Assembly (NCBI RefSeq): GCF_947490405.1
Contig: NZ_CANLGU010000001.1
Coordinates: 620,001-684,000, forward strand
DNA: 64,000 bases
From: an uncultured Algibacter sp.
GTDB lineage: Bacteria > Bacteroidota > Bacteroidia > Flavobacteriales > Flavobacteriaceae
Direction: 5' to 3'
Positions 8,468 through 16,598 of this stretch are shown here, piece after piece. Both the position numbers and the translations under genes were made by a program. The notes below the pieces were generated by a model. It ran no database searches and was not told the DNA's origin. It saw only the letters and a program-made list of their open reading frames with translations. How positions within the stretch are numbered: the first letter of the stretch is position 1; each line of letters opens with the position of its first letter.

Positions 8468-9487
8468 ATGAAGAATTTACTCATTGCAATACTTTGTGTT
8501 GCAACAACAATAGCTTTTGCTCAAGAAAAAGAAGAAAACAACAAATGGACATCAAGCAGGCCTGATGGGCATGCGCCAATATCTGTAATGGCAGATCACA
8601 CACACCATAAAGGTGAATTTATGTTCTCCTACAGGTATATGACCATGGATATGCGCCAATTAAGACAGGGCACAAATGATGCTTCAACAGCAGATGGTCA
8701 TACGAATTATATGGTTGCACCTCTAGACATGGTTATGAATATGCACATGTTGGGTGTAATGTACGCACCTTCGGATAAAATAACCATAATGGCTATGGCA
8801 AACTATCTTGAAAACGATATGAACTTGCAAATGCGAAACGGCAATCTATTTTCAACCAATACATCTGGTTTAGGCGATGTATCTGTAAGTGCATTATATA
8901 GTATTTTTAATAAAAACAGACATGCCATGCATGCACAAGTTGGAGTTAATATCCCAACGGGAAGTATAGAAGAAAAAAACATACTACCTGTCTCAATGGG
9001 TAATGCTGTTCAGCTTCCTTATCCAATGCAAACAGGAACGGGGTCTTTTGGTGCTAATTTAGGCTTAACCTATTTAGGGCAATGTGATAAATTTTCTTGG
9101 GGACATCAATTATCTGGAATGATAAATATTAATGATAATGACCAAGATTATAAATTCGGAAACCGTTATAAATTAAATAACTGGATTGCTGCCAAGGCTG
9201 GAGAAAACTTAAGTGTTTCTCTAAGGCTAGAAGGTGTATTAGTTGACGAAATTGATGGCTCAAGTGAGTTATTAAACCCAATGATGGTAACTACTGCAGA
9301 TACGGTTAACTCTGGAGGTACATTTATAAACTCTGGTTTTGGATTAAACTACATGATTGTAAATGGAAGTTTAAAAGGTTTACGATTTGCTACCGAGATA
9401 AGCACACCACTTTATCAAGATTTAAATGGAATTCAACTTAAACAGAATTACAATTTAACATTTGGATTACAGTATGCATTTCATTAG
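8468..9487 (+). CDS. Met/His-rich outer-membrane beta-barrel protein, possible copper-related
   Basis: 339 residues with a clear signal peptide (MKNLLIAILCVATTIAFAQ). The mature N-terminus is rich in His and Met (MADHTHHKGEFMFSYRYMTM, then MVMNMHMLGVMY), and the rest alternates as amphipathic beta strands ending in a terminal aromatic-His residue. This resembles outer-membrane proteins annotated simply as transporter or hypothetical, several of which lie near copper genes. Met and His clusters bind Cu(I)/Cu(II), so a role in metal binding or export is plausible but unproven. It follows the small CNGKC protein and is closed by a terminator at 9513-9541. Confidence 0.6.
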   Translation: MKNLLIAILCVATTIAFAQEKEENNKWTSSRPDGHAPISVMADHTHHKGEFMFSYRYMTMDMRQLRQGTNDASTADGHTNYMVAPLDMVMNMHMLGVMYAPSDKITIMAMANYLENDMNLQMRNGNLFSTNTSGLGDVSVSALYSIFNKNRHAMHAQVGVNIPTGSIEEKNILPVSMGNAVQLPYPMQTGTGSFGANLGLTYLGQCDKFSWGHQLSGMININDNDQDYKFGNRYKLNNWIAAKAGENLSVSLRLEGVLVDEIDGSSELLNPMMVTTADTVNSGGTFINSGFGLNYMIVNGSLKGLRFATEISTPLYQDLNGIQLKQNYNLTFGLQYAFH

Positions 9488-9512
9488 AAAGCCCTTTTTG
9501 TTTCAAATCATA

Positions 9513-9541
9513 AAAAAGCATCTCGAATGAGATGCTTTTTT
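9513..9541 (+). terminator. Intrinsic terminator
   Basis: AAAAAGCATCTC (9513-9524) pairs with GAGATGCTTTTT (9529-9540) across a 4-base loop, ending in a T run. It ends the metal-linked pair. Confidence 0.88.
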
Positions 9542-9588
9542 ATACATTTTAGTTTTCCTCAATTAAGTCGTATCTTTAAAATAAAAAA

Positions 9589-10362
9589 ATGAAATTTAAA
9601 CTAACATTGCTATGTTTTAGTTTGAGTATTCTTTTGTCTTTTGGATGCTCTGAAAATTCTGAGTATGACATTCAAGATGAAGAAACTGAAATTGTTAATG
9701 AGAGCGAAGAAACTGAAAAAGAAGAAACAGGAGAAGGAACCAATAACGAAACTTCTAATGGGAATACCCTTAAAATTCTTTCTTTAGGAGACAGTTATAC
9801 CATAGGACAAAGTGTTTGTGAAACTTGTAGGTTTCCAGAACAACTAAAGGAGAGTTTAAAACGAAGAGTAGAATCTACTTCCAACATTCAACTTAATATT
9901 ATCGCGCGAACTGGATGGACTACTTCTAATCTAAAAAATGCTATTGTTACTCAAAACCCTGCAAATGACCAAGATTTAGTTACATTGTTAATAGGTGTAA
10001 ATAATGAATATCAAAATCGACCATTTTCAATTTACGAAACAGAGTTCCCTCAGCTAGTCAATACTGCAATTCAAAAAGCTAAAGGTGATAAAAACAAAGT
10101 TATTGTTATTTCTATTCCCGATTATGCATATACACCCTTTGGAAAAGGCAACAGTGCTATCTCGCAACGGCTAGATCGCTATAATGATTTTGCAAGAGAT
10201 TACTGCTCGAATAATAATATAAGCTATGTATTTATTACTGATATTACAAGACAAGGCTTAAACAGACCCGAACTTGTAGCCTCAGATGGTTTACACCCGT
10301 CTGCTTTGGCATATACTAAGTTTGTAGAACGTATTCTTCCTGTAGCTCTAGGAAAACTTTAA
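9589..10362 (+). CDS. SGNH/GDSL hydrolase lipoprotein
   Basis: 257 residues. The signal sequence ends in a lipobox (LLSFGC, Cys20), so the mature protein should be lipid-anchored. An acidic Glu/Thr/Asn-rich linker (about 21-60) leads to an SGNH hydrolase domain: block I LSLGDSYTIG with Ser69, a Gly at 136 and Asn at 138 in LIGVNNE, and block V DGLHPS with Asp233 and His236. All catalytic positions are present, so esterase or lipase/deacetylase activity is likely; the substrate is unknown. It is monocistronic between two strong terminators. Confidence 0.85.
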   Translation: MKFKLTLLCFSLSILLSFGCSENSEYDIQDEETEIVNESEETEKEETGEGTNNETSNGNTLKILSLGDSYTIGQSVCETCRFPEQLKESLKRRVESTSNIQLNIIARTGWTTSNLKNAIVTQNPANDQDLVTLLIGVNNEYQNRPFSIYETEFPQLVNTAIQKAKGDKNKVIVISIPDYAYTPFGKGNSAISQRLDRYNDFARDYCSNNNISYVFITDITRQGLNRPELVASDGLHPSALAYTKFVERILPVALGKL

Positions 10363-10378
10363 ACACCCATAAAAATAA

Positions 10379-10407
10379 AAAAAGCGTTTCCATTAGAAAC
10401 GCTTTTT
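10379..10407 (+). terminator. Intrinsic terminator
   Basis: AAAAAGCGTTTC pairs with GAAACGCTTTTT across a 5-base loop (10391-10395), followed by T residues. It ends the SGNH gene 17 bases before the next start codon. Confidence 0.88.
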
Positions 10408-10423
10408 TGTTTACATTTACTAT

Positions 10424-11323
10424 ATGTTTTCATCCAAGAAAAGATTAGATAACGCTTACAAAAATGCTAAAGTCATTGATTTTGATGATGATAGTAAATT
10501 TATTTTATTTAGCGATTGCCATAGAGGTGATAATAGTTTTGCAGATGATTTTGCAAACAACCGAAACATATACTTTCATGCGCTTAAACATTATTATGCA
10601 GAAGGCTTTCAGTATTGTGAACTTGGTGATGGTGACGAACTCTGGGAAAACTTATCTTTCGACTCCATATTAAATGCACATAAAAATGTGTACATGCTCA
10701 TGAAACTTTTTCATAAAGATAATCGACTACATATGATTTGGGGCAACCACGATATGGTGTATCGCAATCCAGAATATGTAAAAAAACATTTATCAACTTA
10801 TTTCGACCCGAAAATAGGTGAAGACGTTGAGCTTTTTGGAGATATTACTTATCATGAAGGAATTGTTTTAAAACACTGTATGACAGGACAAGAAATATTT
10901 TTAGCTCATGGTCATCAAGCAGATTGGTGGAATTTCTTGTTTTGGAAATGGAGCCGTTTTATGGTTAGAGTTTTATGGAAACCTCTTAACGTTATGGGAA
11001 TTGCAGACCCCACAAGTCCTGCAAAAAACTACAAAGAGCTTATTAAAGTAGAACGTAGAACTAAAAAATGGATTACCGAAAACAACAATTTAATGACCAT
11101 TTTTGGGCACACGCATAGACCTCGTTTTCCTGAACCTAGCGATATTGCGTTTTTTAATGACGGTAGCTGTGTACACCCTAGAAGTATTACAGGCATTGAA
11201 ATTGAAAACGGAACTATTTCATTAATTAAATGGCAAATAGCAACCCGAGATGATGGAACATTACAAATTGTTAGAGTACTGTTGGAAGGCCCTGTAAAAC
11301 TTTCGAATTATAAAACCGATTAA
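10424..11323 (+). CDS. Calcineurin-like metallophosphoesterase
   Basis: 299 residues with all the dinuclear-metal motifs of the superfamily: SDCHRGD (Asp31, His33), LGDGDE (Asp69), WGNHD (Asn108, His109), AHGHQ (162-164) and FGHTH (228-231). The Asp-Cys-His first block and overall layout resemble UDP-2,3-diacylglucosamine pyrophosphatase relatives, but the membrane context needed for LpxH is not evident and the substrate is open. It has no signal peptide. The DUF1853 gene begins immediately after its stop, suggesting a two-gene operon. Confidence 0.85.
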   Translation: MFSSKKRLDNAYKNAKVIDFDDDSKFILFSDCHRGDNSFADDFANNRNIYFHALKHYYAEGFQYCELGDGDELWENLSFDSILNAHKNVYMLMKLFHKDNRLHMIWGNHDMVYRNPEYVKKHLSTYFDPKIGEDVELFGDITYHEGIVLKHCMTGQEIFLAHGHQADWWNFLFWKWSRFMVRVLWKPLNVMGIADPTSPAKNYKELIKVERRTKKWITENNNLMTIFGHTHRPRFPEPSDIAFFNDGSCVHPRSITGIEIENGTISLIKWQIATRDDGTLQIVRVLLEGPVKLSNYKTD

Positions 11324-11335
11324 TTGGTTTTTGAA

Positions 11336-12139
11336 ATGATAAACGTTCTCCAAAAACAATATGAAGGCTTTTTAAAAACACCGTGTTTATGGAAAAGTAA
11401 CTCCGTTTTTGATTTACAACAATTTGAAATTACTTCTGCTTTAAAAAAAATAGATATTGTTTTAAATGACAATTTACGCTTAGGAAAATATGTTGAGCGC
11501 TTGGTGTCTTTTGAATTAGAACAGCTAAATGATATTTCTATTTTAGCTGAAAATATTCAAATTCAAGATGAGAAGATTACTTTAGGCGAGATAGATTGTT
11601 TACTTCTAAGAAATGACAAACCTATTCATCTTGAGGTTATTTATAAATTCTACCTGTATGATGAATCAGTTGGAAATTCTGAAATCGACCATTTTATTGG
11701 TCCGAATAGGAAAGACTCTTTAATTGAAAAGCTTACTAAATTAAAAGAAAAACAATTACCGCTTCTTTATTCTGATGCGTGTAAACCGTATTTAGAAGCA
11801 CTTGATTTAAAACCAGAAAAAATAATTCAGCAAGTCTATTTTAAAGCACAACTATTTATGCCTTTTTCAAAGTCGAATATTGAACTTAAAACTTTGAATA
11901 CTGCGTGTATCTCTGGGTTTTATATTAACCAAAATGAATTACACCTTTTTGAGAATTGTAAATTTTACATACCTAATAAAAAAGATTGGCTACTGTTACC
12001 ACATACACACGTAGAATGGACAAATCTTGAGGCTTTTAAAACAACAACTCAAGATTTTTTTGAGCAAAAATTTTCTACTTTGTGCTGGATAAAATTTAAA
12101 AACGGGGCATTAAAAAAACTATTCTTGGTTTGGTGGTAG
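11336..12139 (+). CDS. DUF1853 family protein
   Basis: 267 residues from ATG 11336; a TTG at 11324, just after the upstream stop, would add four residues. The core GEIDCLLLRN and HLEVIYKFYLY, followed by FIGPNRKDSLIEKL, is the DUF1853 signature. The spacing of Asp (in GEID) and Glu (in LEV) resembles the PD-(D/E)XK nuclease fold, but whether it cuts nucleic acid is unknown. It is soluble. It is coupled to the metallophosphoesterase gene and followed by a flavobacterial repeat. Confidence 0.75.
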   Translation: MINVLQKQYEGFLKTPCLWKSNSVFDLQQFEITSALKKIDIVLNDNLRLGKYVERLVSFELEQLNDISILAENIQIQDEKITLGEIDCLLLRNDKPIHLEVIYKFYLYDESVGNSEIDHFIGPNRKDSLIEKLTKLKEKQLPLLYSDACKPYLEALDLKPEKIIQQVYFKAQLFMPFSKSNIELKTLNTACISGFYINQNELHLFENCKFYIPNKKDWLLLPHTHVEWTNLEAFKTTTQDFFEQKFSTLCWIKFKNGALKKLFLVWW

Positions 12140-12182
12140 GCGCTTAGGTTAATTCAAAGATATGACTTTAGCAAGCATGTCT

Positions 12183-12267
12183 GCGTTAGGGATTGCAGTG
12201 GAAATCCTTTTTGTGAGGCACGAATAAAAAGATTGTAACGAAAAGCCCGACCCGATAGGGTAACGCC
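12183..12267 (+). repeat. Flavobacterial intergenic repeat, copy 1
   Basis: Begins GCGTTAGGGATTG and ends AGCCCGACCCGATAGGGTAA followed by CGCC. Three related copies lie at 16492-16589, 34544-34701 and 53572-53709. The arms near the end can pair as ACCC-gata-GGGT, and an internal AATCCTTTTT can pair with AAAAAGATT. It occupies the gap after the DUF1853 gene and stops 11 bases from the end of the 12278 gene. Confidence 0.8.
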
Positions 12268-12277
12268 AAAAATTAAA

Positions 12278-12616
12278 TTATATGGAATAGGTTATGCTAT
12301 CGATTTTCGCTTCGTTTGCATTGGTTTTAATCATTGCTATAATATTTTCCATAACATTTTTACTAATAAACTTTTCACTAATACCAATTACTTTGTTTTT
12401 GGATACTTTAAATTCAAAATAAGGGCTTTCATTAAGAGAAATATGTCGCTCATACTTCTCATCTTTTAATGCGAATTTTTTAATTAGTTGAATGTAGTTA
12501 AAACAGATTAATCTTGAAGAATATCCGCGACTTGTAAATATAATTTGGTTGTGATTAGATTTTAAGAAAAATCTATATTTACCTGTTTCGTCTTTGAATA
12601 TTTTAAATAGTGCCAT
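12278..12616 (-). CDS. DUF1508/YegP-like protein
   Basis: 112 residues, soluble. The N-terminal half (FKIFKDETGKYRFFLKSN, then SRGYSSR and a Ile-Lys-Lys end) is a YegP/DUF1508 repeat; the second half may be a degenerate second copy. YegP-type proteins are small alpha/beta dimers of unknown role. It is transcribed alone, towards the repeat at 12183-12267. Confidence 0.65.
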   Translation of the reverse strand: MALFKIFKDETGKYRFFLKSNHNQIIFTSRGYSSRLICFNYIQLIKKFALKDEKYERHISLNESPYFEFKVSKNKVIGISEKFISKNVMENIIAMIKTNANEAKIDSITYSI

Positions 12617-12672
12617 TTATTAATCTCTTTATTATTGAGACCCGTTTTTTGGTGAAATGTCACTTTTATATT

Positions 12673-13002
12673 TTAACTTTCTGGAGCTAGTTCTACTTCT
12701 AAACCTTCCATTTCAGGAGTGATTTGAATTTGGCAACCTAAACGGCTATTATCTTGCACATCGAACGCTTCAGATAGCATTGCTTCCTCATCATCGCTCA
12801 TTTCTGGTAGTTCTGTATCACTTTTAACATAACACTGACATGATGCACACATAGCCATTCCACCACAAACGCCAATAGTACCCTCTGGAGCAAGCTCGTA
12901 AGACCTTACCACCTCCATGAGATTCATAGCCATATCTGTAGGGGCAACAATATCGTGTGTTACACCGTCTCTATCTGTGATTTTTATGTTTACGTCTTCC
13001 AT
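12673..13002 (-). CDS. 2Fe-2S ferredoxin, adrenodoxin type
   Basis: 109 residues from ATG 13002 (MEDVNIKITDRDGVTHDIVA). The cluster ligands are Cys46, Cys52, Cys55 and Cys90 (C-x5-C-x2-C-x34-C), with an extra Cys57. The LGCQI segment and the acidic C-terminus are typical of vertebrate-type/ISC ferredoxins, which carry electrons for Fe-S assembly or oxygenases. The frame can be extended to ATG 13032; homologues I remember begin at the shorter start, although a -7-like TAAATTTG on this strand at 13056-13049 fits either. Proximity to NifU-like and Mrp genes suggests an Fe-S role. Confidence 0.88.
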   Translation of the reverse strand: MEDVNIKITDRDGVTHDIVAPTDMAMNLMEVVRSYELAPEGTIGVCGGMAMCASCQCYVKSDTELPEMSDDEEAMLSEAFDVQDNSRLGCQIQITPEMEGLEVELAPES

Positions 13003-13213
13003 TACTTTTGTTATTACTTCTGTTAAAAGCATTTCATAATTCGTGCCACAAATTTAGCACAAGCGCTTCTATTTTCTATTTTTTTATTTATGAATTTACA
13101 ATGTGGAATAAAAAAATGCAGCATCCTTAAAATTCTAAGTATTTAAGAACCCCTTTTGCAGTGGTATGTTGTTTTAATTGAAACTTTTGCAGCTTTATTA
13201 AATTGACTAATAC

Positions 13214-13456
13214 TTAAGCGTCAATATTTACAACTTGTTCGATTTGTGGTGCATGCTTTTTGATGGTCATTTCTACACCGGATTTAAGTGTCATTTGATT
13301 GACACTACAACCCACACAAGCACCTTTCAATTGTACTTTAACTAGCTTATCATCTTCAATAGATAACAGAGAAATATCACCGCCATCACTCTGTAAAAAC
13401 GGTCGAATCTCTTCTAATGCAATTTCAACTTTTTCTTTTAGTTCTTCTGAAGTCAT
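13214..13456 (-). CDS. NifU-like C-terminal domain Fe-S scaffold protein
   Basis: 80 residues, the stand-alone NifU C-terminal (Nfu) domain. Cys47 and Cys50 in ACVGCSVNQMTL form the CxxC that binds a [4Fe-4S] cluster at a dimer interface for transfer to client proteins. It lies three bases downstream of mrp on the same strand, so the two are co-transcribed and likely act together in cluster delivery. Confidence 0.92.
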   Translation of the reverse strand: MTSEELKEKVEIALEEIRPFLQSDGGDISLLSIEDDKLVKVQLKGACVGCSVNQMTLKSGVEMTIKKHAPQIEQVVNIDA

Positions 13457-13459
13457 ATT

Positions 13460-14596
13460 TTACTTTTTAACTGCCGAACAACCTGCCATGGTTGTAATTT
13501 TAATGGCCTCGGTTGGTGGTAAACTATCATTTCGCCTCACTACTTCTTGAACTACATTTTGAGTTAATTTCTCAAAAGCTTGTTCTAGTGGTGTTGCGGT
13601 TTGCAATGCAGCTGGCCTACCAATATCTCCAGCTTCTCTGATACTTTTCACCAATGGCAATTCTCCTAAAAATGGCACATCCAAATCTTCGGCTAAATGT
13701 TTTGCACCTTCTTGTCCGAAGATAAAATATTTATTGTCTGGCAATTCCGCAGGAGTAAAGTACGCCATATTTTCAATAATTCCTAAAACAGGTACACTAA
13801 TACTATCTTGTTGGAACATGGCTACTCCTTTCTTGGCGTCAGCTAAAGCCACATTTTGTGGTGTGCTCACTACAACAGCTCCTGTAATAGGAAGCGATTG
13901 CATAATACTTAAGTGGATATCTCCCGTTCCAGGAGGTAAATCTAACAACAAGAAATCTAACTCGCCCCAATGTGCATCAAAAATCATTTGATTTAGAGCT
14001 TTTGCTGCCATGGGTCCTCGCCATACTACTGCTTGATTAGGCTGTGTAAAGAAACCAATGGACAATACTTTTACCCCATAATTTTCAATGGGTTTCATTT
14101 TTGATTTTCCATCAATATTTACCGCTAAAGGCTTTTCAGCTTCTACATCAAACATAATTGGGATAGATGGCCCATAAATATCTGCATCTAAAACACCTAC
14201 TTTAAAGCCCATTTTTGCTAAAGTCACAGCTAAATTTGCTGTTACTGTAGATTTCCCAACACCACCTTTACCCGATGCTACAGCAACAATATTTTGAATT
14301 CCAGGAATAGGTTTTCCCTTTATAACATTTGCTTTAGGTTTTTCTGGCGCTTCAACTTTTACATTTACTGTGATTTTTGCTTTTTCGTAAACCTTTTCAT
14401 GGATGGTTTTAAGAATGTCAACCTCAGTACGCTTTTTAGCTTGCAAACTCGGGTTTTTAATAGTAATATCAACAATAACCTCGTCTCCAAATGTGATGAC
14501 ATTTTTTACAGCGCCACTCTCTATCATATTCTGCCCTTCACCAGGAACGGTAATATTTTCAAGAGCTTTTAATATATCTTGCTTATTTAATTTCAT
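13460..14596 (-). CDS. Mrp/ApbC P-loop Fe-S carrier ATPase
   Basis: 378 residues. An N-terminal MIP18/DUF59 domain (about 1-85) is followed by the Mrp/NBP35 ATPase. The deviant Walker A is SGKGGVGKST at 108-117, with the sequence LDADIYGPS after it and LPPGTGD as the Walker B region. Mrp proteins bind and transfer [4Fe-4S] clusters. It is the first gene of the mrp-nfu pair. No CxxC is evident in the C-terminus apart from a terminal AGCSAVKK, so cluster ligands are uncertain. Confidence 0.92.
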   Translation of the reverse strand: MKLNKQDILKALENITVPGEGQNMIESGAVKNVITFGDEVIVDITIKNPSLQAKKRTEVDILKTIHEKVYEKAKITVNVKVEAPEKPKANVIKGKPIPGIQNIVAVASGKGGVGKSTVTANLAVTLAKMGFKVGVLDADIYGPSIPIMFDVEAEKPLAVNIDGKSKMKPIENYGVKVLSIGFFTQPNQAVVWRGPMAAKALNQMIFDAHWGELDFLLLDLPPGTGDIHLSIMQSLPITGAVVVSTPQNVALADAKKGVAMFQQDSISVPVLGIIENMAYFTPAELPDNKYFIFGQEGAKHLAEDLDVPFLGELPLVKSIREAGDIGRPAALQTATPLEQAFEKLTQNVVQEVVRRNDSLPPTEAIKITTMAGCSAVKK

Positions 14597-14636
14597 TTAT
14601 TAAGAATCATTCTAAAGGCAAAGATAGAGAATAAAG

Positions 14637-14666
14637 CTTGAAGATAGAAGCCAGAAGTTAGAAGTT
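14637..14666. repeat. Short AGAAG-type direct repeat in gap
   Basis: The stretch GAAGATAGAAGCCAGAAGTT followed by AGAAG repeats an AGAAGnnAGAAG motif, a pattern seen between genes in several flavobacteria. The rest of the 162-base gap between mrp and atl shows no gene. Confidence 0.4.
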
Positions 14667-14758
14667 TTATTGATGTGATTATTGGAGATTTTTATGAATG
14701 ATGGGTTTGTGATTATTTATAAATTAAAAGAAGCTAAATAAACTTCTAGCATAACAAA

Positions 14759-15088
14759 TTATAGTTCCTCTGACGGGTCCCAATAAACACTTTCAAGGTT
14801 TTGTATTTGGTTTTCAACCACTTCAACCCCTTCACTTTCTAGTAATTGTTGCATTAAATTAGTACCTTCAAAATGATGTTTACCGGTTAATAATCCTTTT
14901 CGATTTACCACACGATGCGCAGGAACATCTTTACCACCAGAACCATTCATGGCATAACCCACCATTCTCGCACTTCTAGCTGCACCTAAATATTTTGCAA
15001 TAGCACCGTAGCTAGTTACTCTTCCATAAGGGATTAATTTGGCAACTTCGTAAACCTTATCAAAAAAATTAAGCGTTTCAGGTTTCAT
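14759..15088 (-). CDS. Alkyltransferase-like protein (MGMT fold without the catalytic Cys)
   Basis: 109 residues matching the DNA-binding domain of O6-alkylguanine-DNA alkyltransferase. The helix-turn-helix region YGRVTSYGAIAKYLG and the arginine-finger region (SARMVGYAM, Arg41) are present. The acceptor motif PCHRV is PAHRV (56-60), so the reactive Cys is Ala57. Such alkyltransferase-like (ATL) proteins bind O6-alkylguanine and flag it for nucleotide excision repair and do not repair it directly. It is the last gene of the trmB-lysE-atl operon, two bases after the preceding stop. Confidence 0.88.
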   Translation of the reverse strand: MKPETLNFFDKVYEVAKLIPYGRVTSYGAIAKYLGAARSARMVGYAMNGSGGKDVPAHRVVNRKGLLTGKHHFEGTNLMQQLLESEGVEVVENQIQNLESVYWDPSEEL

Positions 15089-15089
15089 C

Positions 15090-15719
15090 TTATAAATCTT
15101 GAATTATGTTGATTAGTGTAACAATGGATATTACTCCTGTAACACCACCAATAATACGATTCATGTTTTTTTGAGAAGTAAGTGTTTTTCCTTTGATTTT
15201 ATCGAAGAAGAAAATATACATGTAAAGTGTTACAAAGGTTCCTGTGGCTGCTCCAATTACGTAAGCCATAATACTGGTTTTCTCAAAACTCATCCAGCCA
15301 AAAGATGCCAAAGTAATGGTCATATACGCTTGATATGGTATAGGAAACACATTGATAGCAGACATAAAAACTCCCTGAAAAAATCGACTATGCTTACTTC
15401 TTATCTTGGGTTCTATTTGTTGTTTAGGGGCTGATTTGGCTACAAATAAAAAATAAATAGTTATCAATATAAATATAACCAAAGCCACACTTCGCAGAAC
15501 ACCAACAACCTCTGGATGCATACTCAAATAACGTGCAAAAATACTTGCCAGATAGGTTTGTGCCAAAACAATAACACATACGCCTATTGAAAAAACAATA
15601 CCCCTAACATGGCCTTCTTTTAAGCTTATTTTGGCTGCTGTCATATTTAATAATCCTGGTGGAATTACCCCAATCATGGCGAAAAACAAACCCAAAAAGA
15701 AGATAAAAGTTATATTCAC
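15090..15719 (-). CDS. LysE family translocator
   Basis: 209 residues with about six hydrophobic helices in the LysE/RhtB pattern. The N-terminus has the characteristic GVIPPGLLNMTAAKISLKEG segment. Members export amino acids or derivatives; the substrate cannot be read. It begins two bases after the trmB stop and ends next to atl, forming a three-gene operon. Confidence 0.82.
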   Translation of the reverse strand: MNITFIFFLGLFFAMIGVIPPGLLNMTAAKISLKEGHVRGIVFSIGVCVIVLAQTYLASIFARYLSMHPEVVGVLRSVALVIFILITIYFLFVAKSAPKQQIEPKIRSKHSRFFQGVFMSAINVFPIPYQAYMTITLASFGWMSFEKTSIMAYVIGAATGTFVTLYMYIFFFDKIKGKTLTSQKNMNRIIGGVTGVISIVTLINIIQDL

Positions 15720-15721
15720 TA

Positions 15722-16396
15722 TTATTTGATTTTGAACCTAATATACGTAATTGGTTTGTTTTGTTCTAAATACTGAGATTCATAGAAAGTTTGGATGCTT
15801 GTTACTTCTTCTGGACTACCTTCTTGTTTATAAACATTATGATTTGCATATAACACTTCATGTCCAGCTCCATGCAACAACCCTAATGTATAACCATGCA
15901 TAAACTCACTATCTGTTTTCAGGTTTACAACACCATCTGAAGTTAGTATCTTTTTATAACGCTCTAGAAATGTAGCATTCGTCATACGATGTTTTGTTCG
16001 TTTATATTTTATTTGTGGGTCTGGGAAAGTAATCCAAATCTCATCAACTTCGTTTTCAGCGAATGCATGATCAATCAATTCTATTTGCGTTCTAAGAAAT
16101 CCTACATTTGATATATTTTCTTCTACAGCAGTTTTGGCACCTCTCCAAAAGCGTGCGCCTTTAATATCTATTCCAATAAAATTTTTGTTTGGGTATTTTT
16201 TGGCGAGTGCAACTGAGTATTCTCCTTTCCCACAACCTAATTCTAAAACTAATGGATTATCATTTTTAAAAAAACCAGTTCTCCAATTGCCTTTTAAATT
16301 GAAGTTTGACTGAACTAATTCATCTCTAGAAGGCTGAATAACATTACTAAATGTTTCGTTTTCTTTAAATCTTCTGAGTTTATTTTTGCTTCCCAA
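15722..16396 (-). CDS. trmB: tRNA (guanine(46)-N7)-methyltransferase
   Basis: 224 residues. The SAM-binding motif LELGCGKGEYSVALAKKYP and the catalytic segment ITFPDPQIKYKRTKHRMT identify TrmB, which makes m7G46 in tRNA variable loops. Residue order and length are normal. It is the first gene of the trmB-lysE-atl operon; the gap of about 200 bases upstream holds repeat copy 2 and the start of the divergent glycosyltransferase. Confidence 0.94.
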   Translation of the reverse strand: MGSKNKLRRFKENETFSNVIQPSRDELVQSNFNLKGNWRTGFFKNDNPLVLELGCGKGEYSVALAKKYPNKNFIGIDIKGARFWRGAKTAVEENISNVGFLRTQIELIDHAFAENEVDEIWITFPDPQIKYKRTKHRMTNATFLERYKKILTSDGVVNLKTDSEFMHGYTLGLLHGAGHEVLYANHNVYKQEGSPEEVTSIQTFYESQYLEQNKPITYIRFKIK

Positions 16397-16491
16397 AACC
16401 TTAACTATTTCTTATTATTATTTTTGAATTGGTAAAATTAAGGAAATATACGAGAGCCTTAATGGCTTATCTTTGAAATTAGCAAAAAAGT

Positions 16492-16589
16492 GCGTGAGGG
16501 ATTGAGGCCTTGTTGAAGCTCTTTTTGTGTTGTTGCACCTATGCAACACAAAAAAGCGACTGCCGAAAGCCCGACCCTTGGGCACGCCC
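16492..16589 (+). repeat. Flavobacterial intergenic repeat, copy 2
   Basis: Begins GCGTGAGGGATTG and ends AAGCCCGACCCTTGGGCACG followed by CCC. An internal hairpin pairs TTTTTGTGTTG (16522-16532) with CAACACAAAAA (16544-16554), an 11-base stem. The element ends nine bases before the glycosyltransferase start, so it may be part of that gene's leader. Confidence 0.8.
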
Positions 16590-16598
16590 AAATTAAAA

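Noticed and set aside
13030-13213. Possible small gene or RNA in the gap upstream of the ferredoxin
   Set aside because: No open frame with a start and a known motif, and no stable structure could be found by eye.
16527-16598. 24-residue N-terminal extension of the glycosyltransferase
   Set aside because: It lies inside repeat copy 2; ATG 16599 starts the conserved N-terminus.
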